Positions 20,693 to 20,873 of a stretch of DNA of 20,873 nt are shown one piece after another; position 1 is the first letter of the stretch, and each line of letters begins with the position of its first letter. The DNA lies in contig DJRP01000005.1 of NCBI GenBank assembly GCA_002437815.1, positions 12,900-33,772 on the forward strand, written 5' to 3'. The notes beneath the pieces are model-generated. The model was given only the letters and a program-made list of their open reading frames with translations. It ran no database searches and was not told the DNA's origin. Origin of the DNA: Collinsella sp. UBA6357. GTDB lineage: Bacteria > Actinomycetota > Coriobacteriia > Coriobacteriales > Coriobacteriaceae. The translations under genes were made by a program, and so were the position numbers.

Positions 20693-20873
20693 GTGTCCTA
20701 CATAGAGTTCAACGACGTCGTGCGCGCCTATGGTGAGGGCTCGACGCTCATCCACGCCCTCGACGGCGCGACCTTTGGCGTCGAGAAGGGCGAGCTCGCC
20801 GTGATCTTGGGCCAGTCGGGCGCGGGCAAGACGACCGCGCTCAACATCCTGGGCGGCATGGACCGCGCCACAT
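20693..20873 (+). CDS. ABC transporter ATP-binding protein, N-terminal 60 residues (cut by window edge)
   Basis: Start of an ABC ATPase reading SYIEFNDVVRAYGEG...ALDGATFGVEKGELAVILGQ, with Walker A GQSGAGKTT (40-48) and then ALNILGGMD. The ALDG...VEKGE...NILGGMD pattern is typical of the MacB/LolD/SalX branch that partners FtsX-type permeases in export or lipoprotein and antibiotic handling, but only 60 residues are visible. GTG 20693 has GGAGGGG three bases upstream, which is short; no other start fits as well. It is divergent from the zur unit, so a shared operator could affect both. Confidence 0.88.
   Translation, partial: MSYIEFNDVVRAYGEGSTLIHALDGATFGVEKGELAVILGQSGAGKTTALNILGGMDRAT

Overview
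The window looks like chromosomal DNA from a GC-rich member of the Coriobacteriia, most likely Collinsella or a close relative. That placement is an inference from base composition, from strong AAGGAGG-type ribosome binding sites with frequent GTG starts, and from the gene mix (AmaP/DUF2273/Asp23 cluster, LtaS-type polymerase, DUF6020 membrane protein, divergent amidohydrolases). I could not test it by search. I saw no rRNA, tRNA, CRISPR array, transposase, integrase or phage gene.

Layout. Positions 1-1411 (minus) hold the N-terminal 470 codons of an OPT-family transporter cut by the left edge. Positions 1600-7594 (plus) are housekeeping and envelope genes: coaX, a dCMP deaminase, a NifU-type Fe-S protein, lgt, a DUF6020 multi-pass membrane protein and a YebC/TACO1-family protein. 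Positions 7752-9223 (plus) are an envelope-stress cluster, amaP-DUF2273-asp23, closed by a strong intrinsic terminator. Next come a YitT-family membrane protein (9385-10407) and a zinc-ribbon membrane protein (10542-11813). A strong bidirectional terminator follows, and a perfect 14-bp inverted repeat encloses it in a 119-bp unit. An M20 amidohydrolase (minus) and a YtcJ-type amidohydrolase (plus) then diverge from a 130-bp intergenic region.

Positions 15221-20370 (minus) form one tight five-gene unit, read in the order Fur-family repressor (probable Zur) - znuA - LTA-synthase-like sulfatase - znuC - znuB. The last four genes overlap or lie within 10 nt of each other. The unit starts from a good promoter (TTGACG-16-TATTAT on the minus strand) in an AT-rich 322-bp intergenic region with repeated AAATCG half-sites. 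The right edge cuts an ABC ATPase gene running the other way.

The most interesting signal is an anionic-polymer (lipoteichoic-acid-type) polymerase between the binding-protein and ATPase genes of a zinc importer, which suggests that zinc supply and surface-polymer synthesis are controlled together. The second is the 119-bp inverted-repeat unit at 11839-11957, a candidate miniature repeat element. Most of the other genes are conventional.
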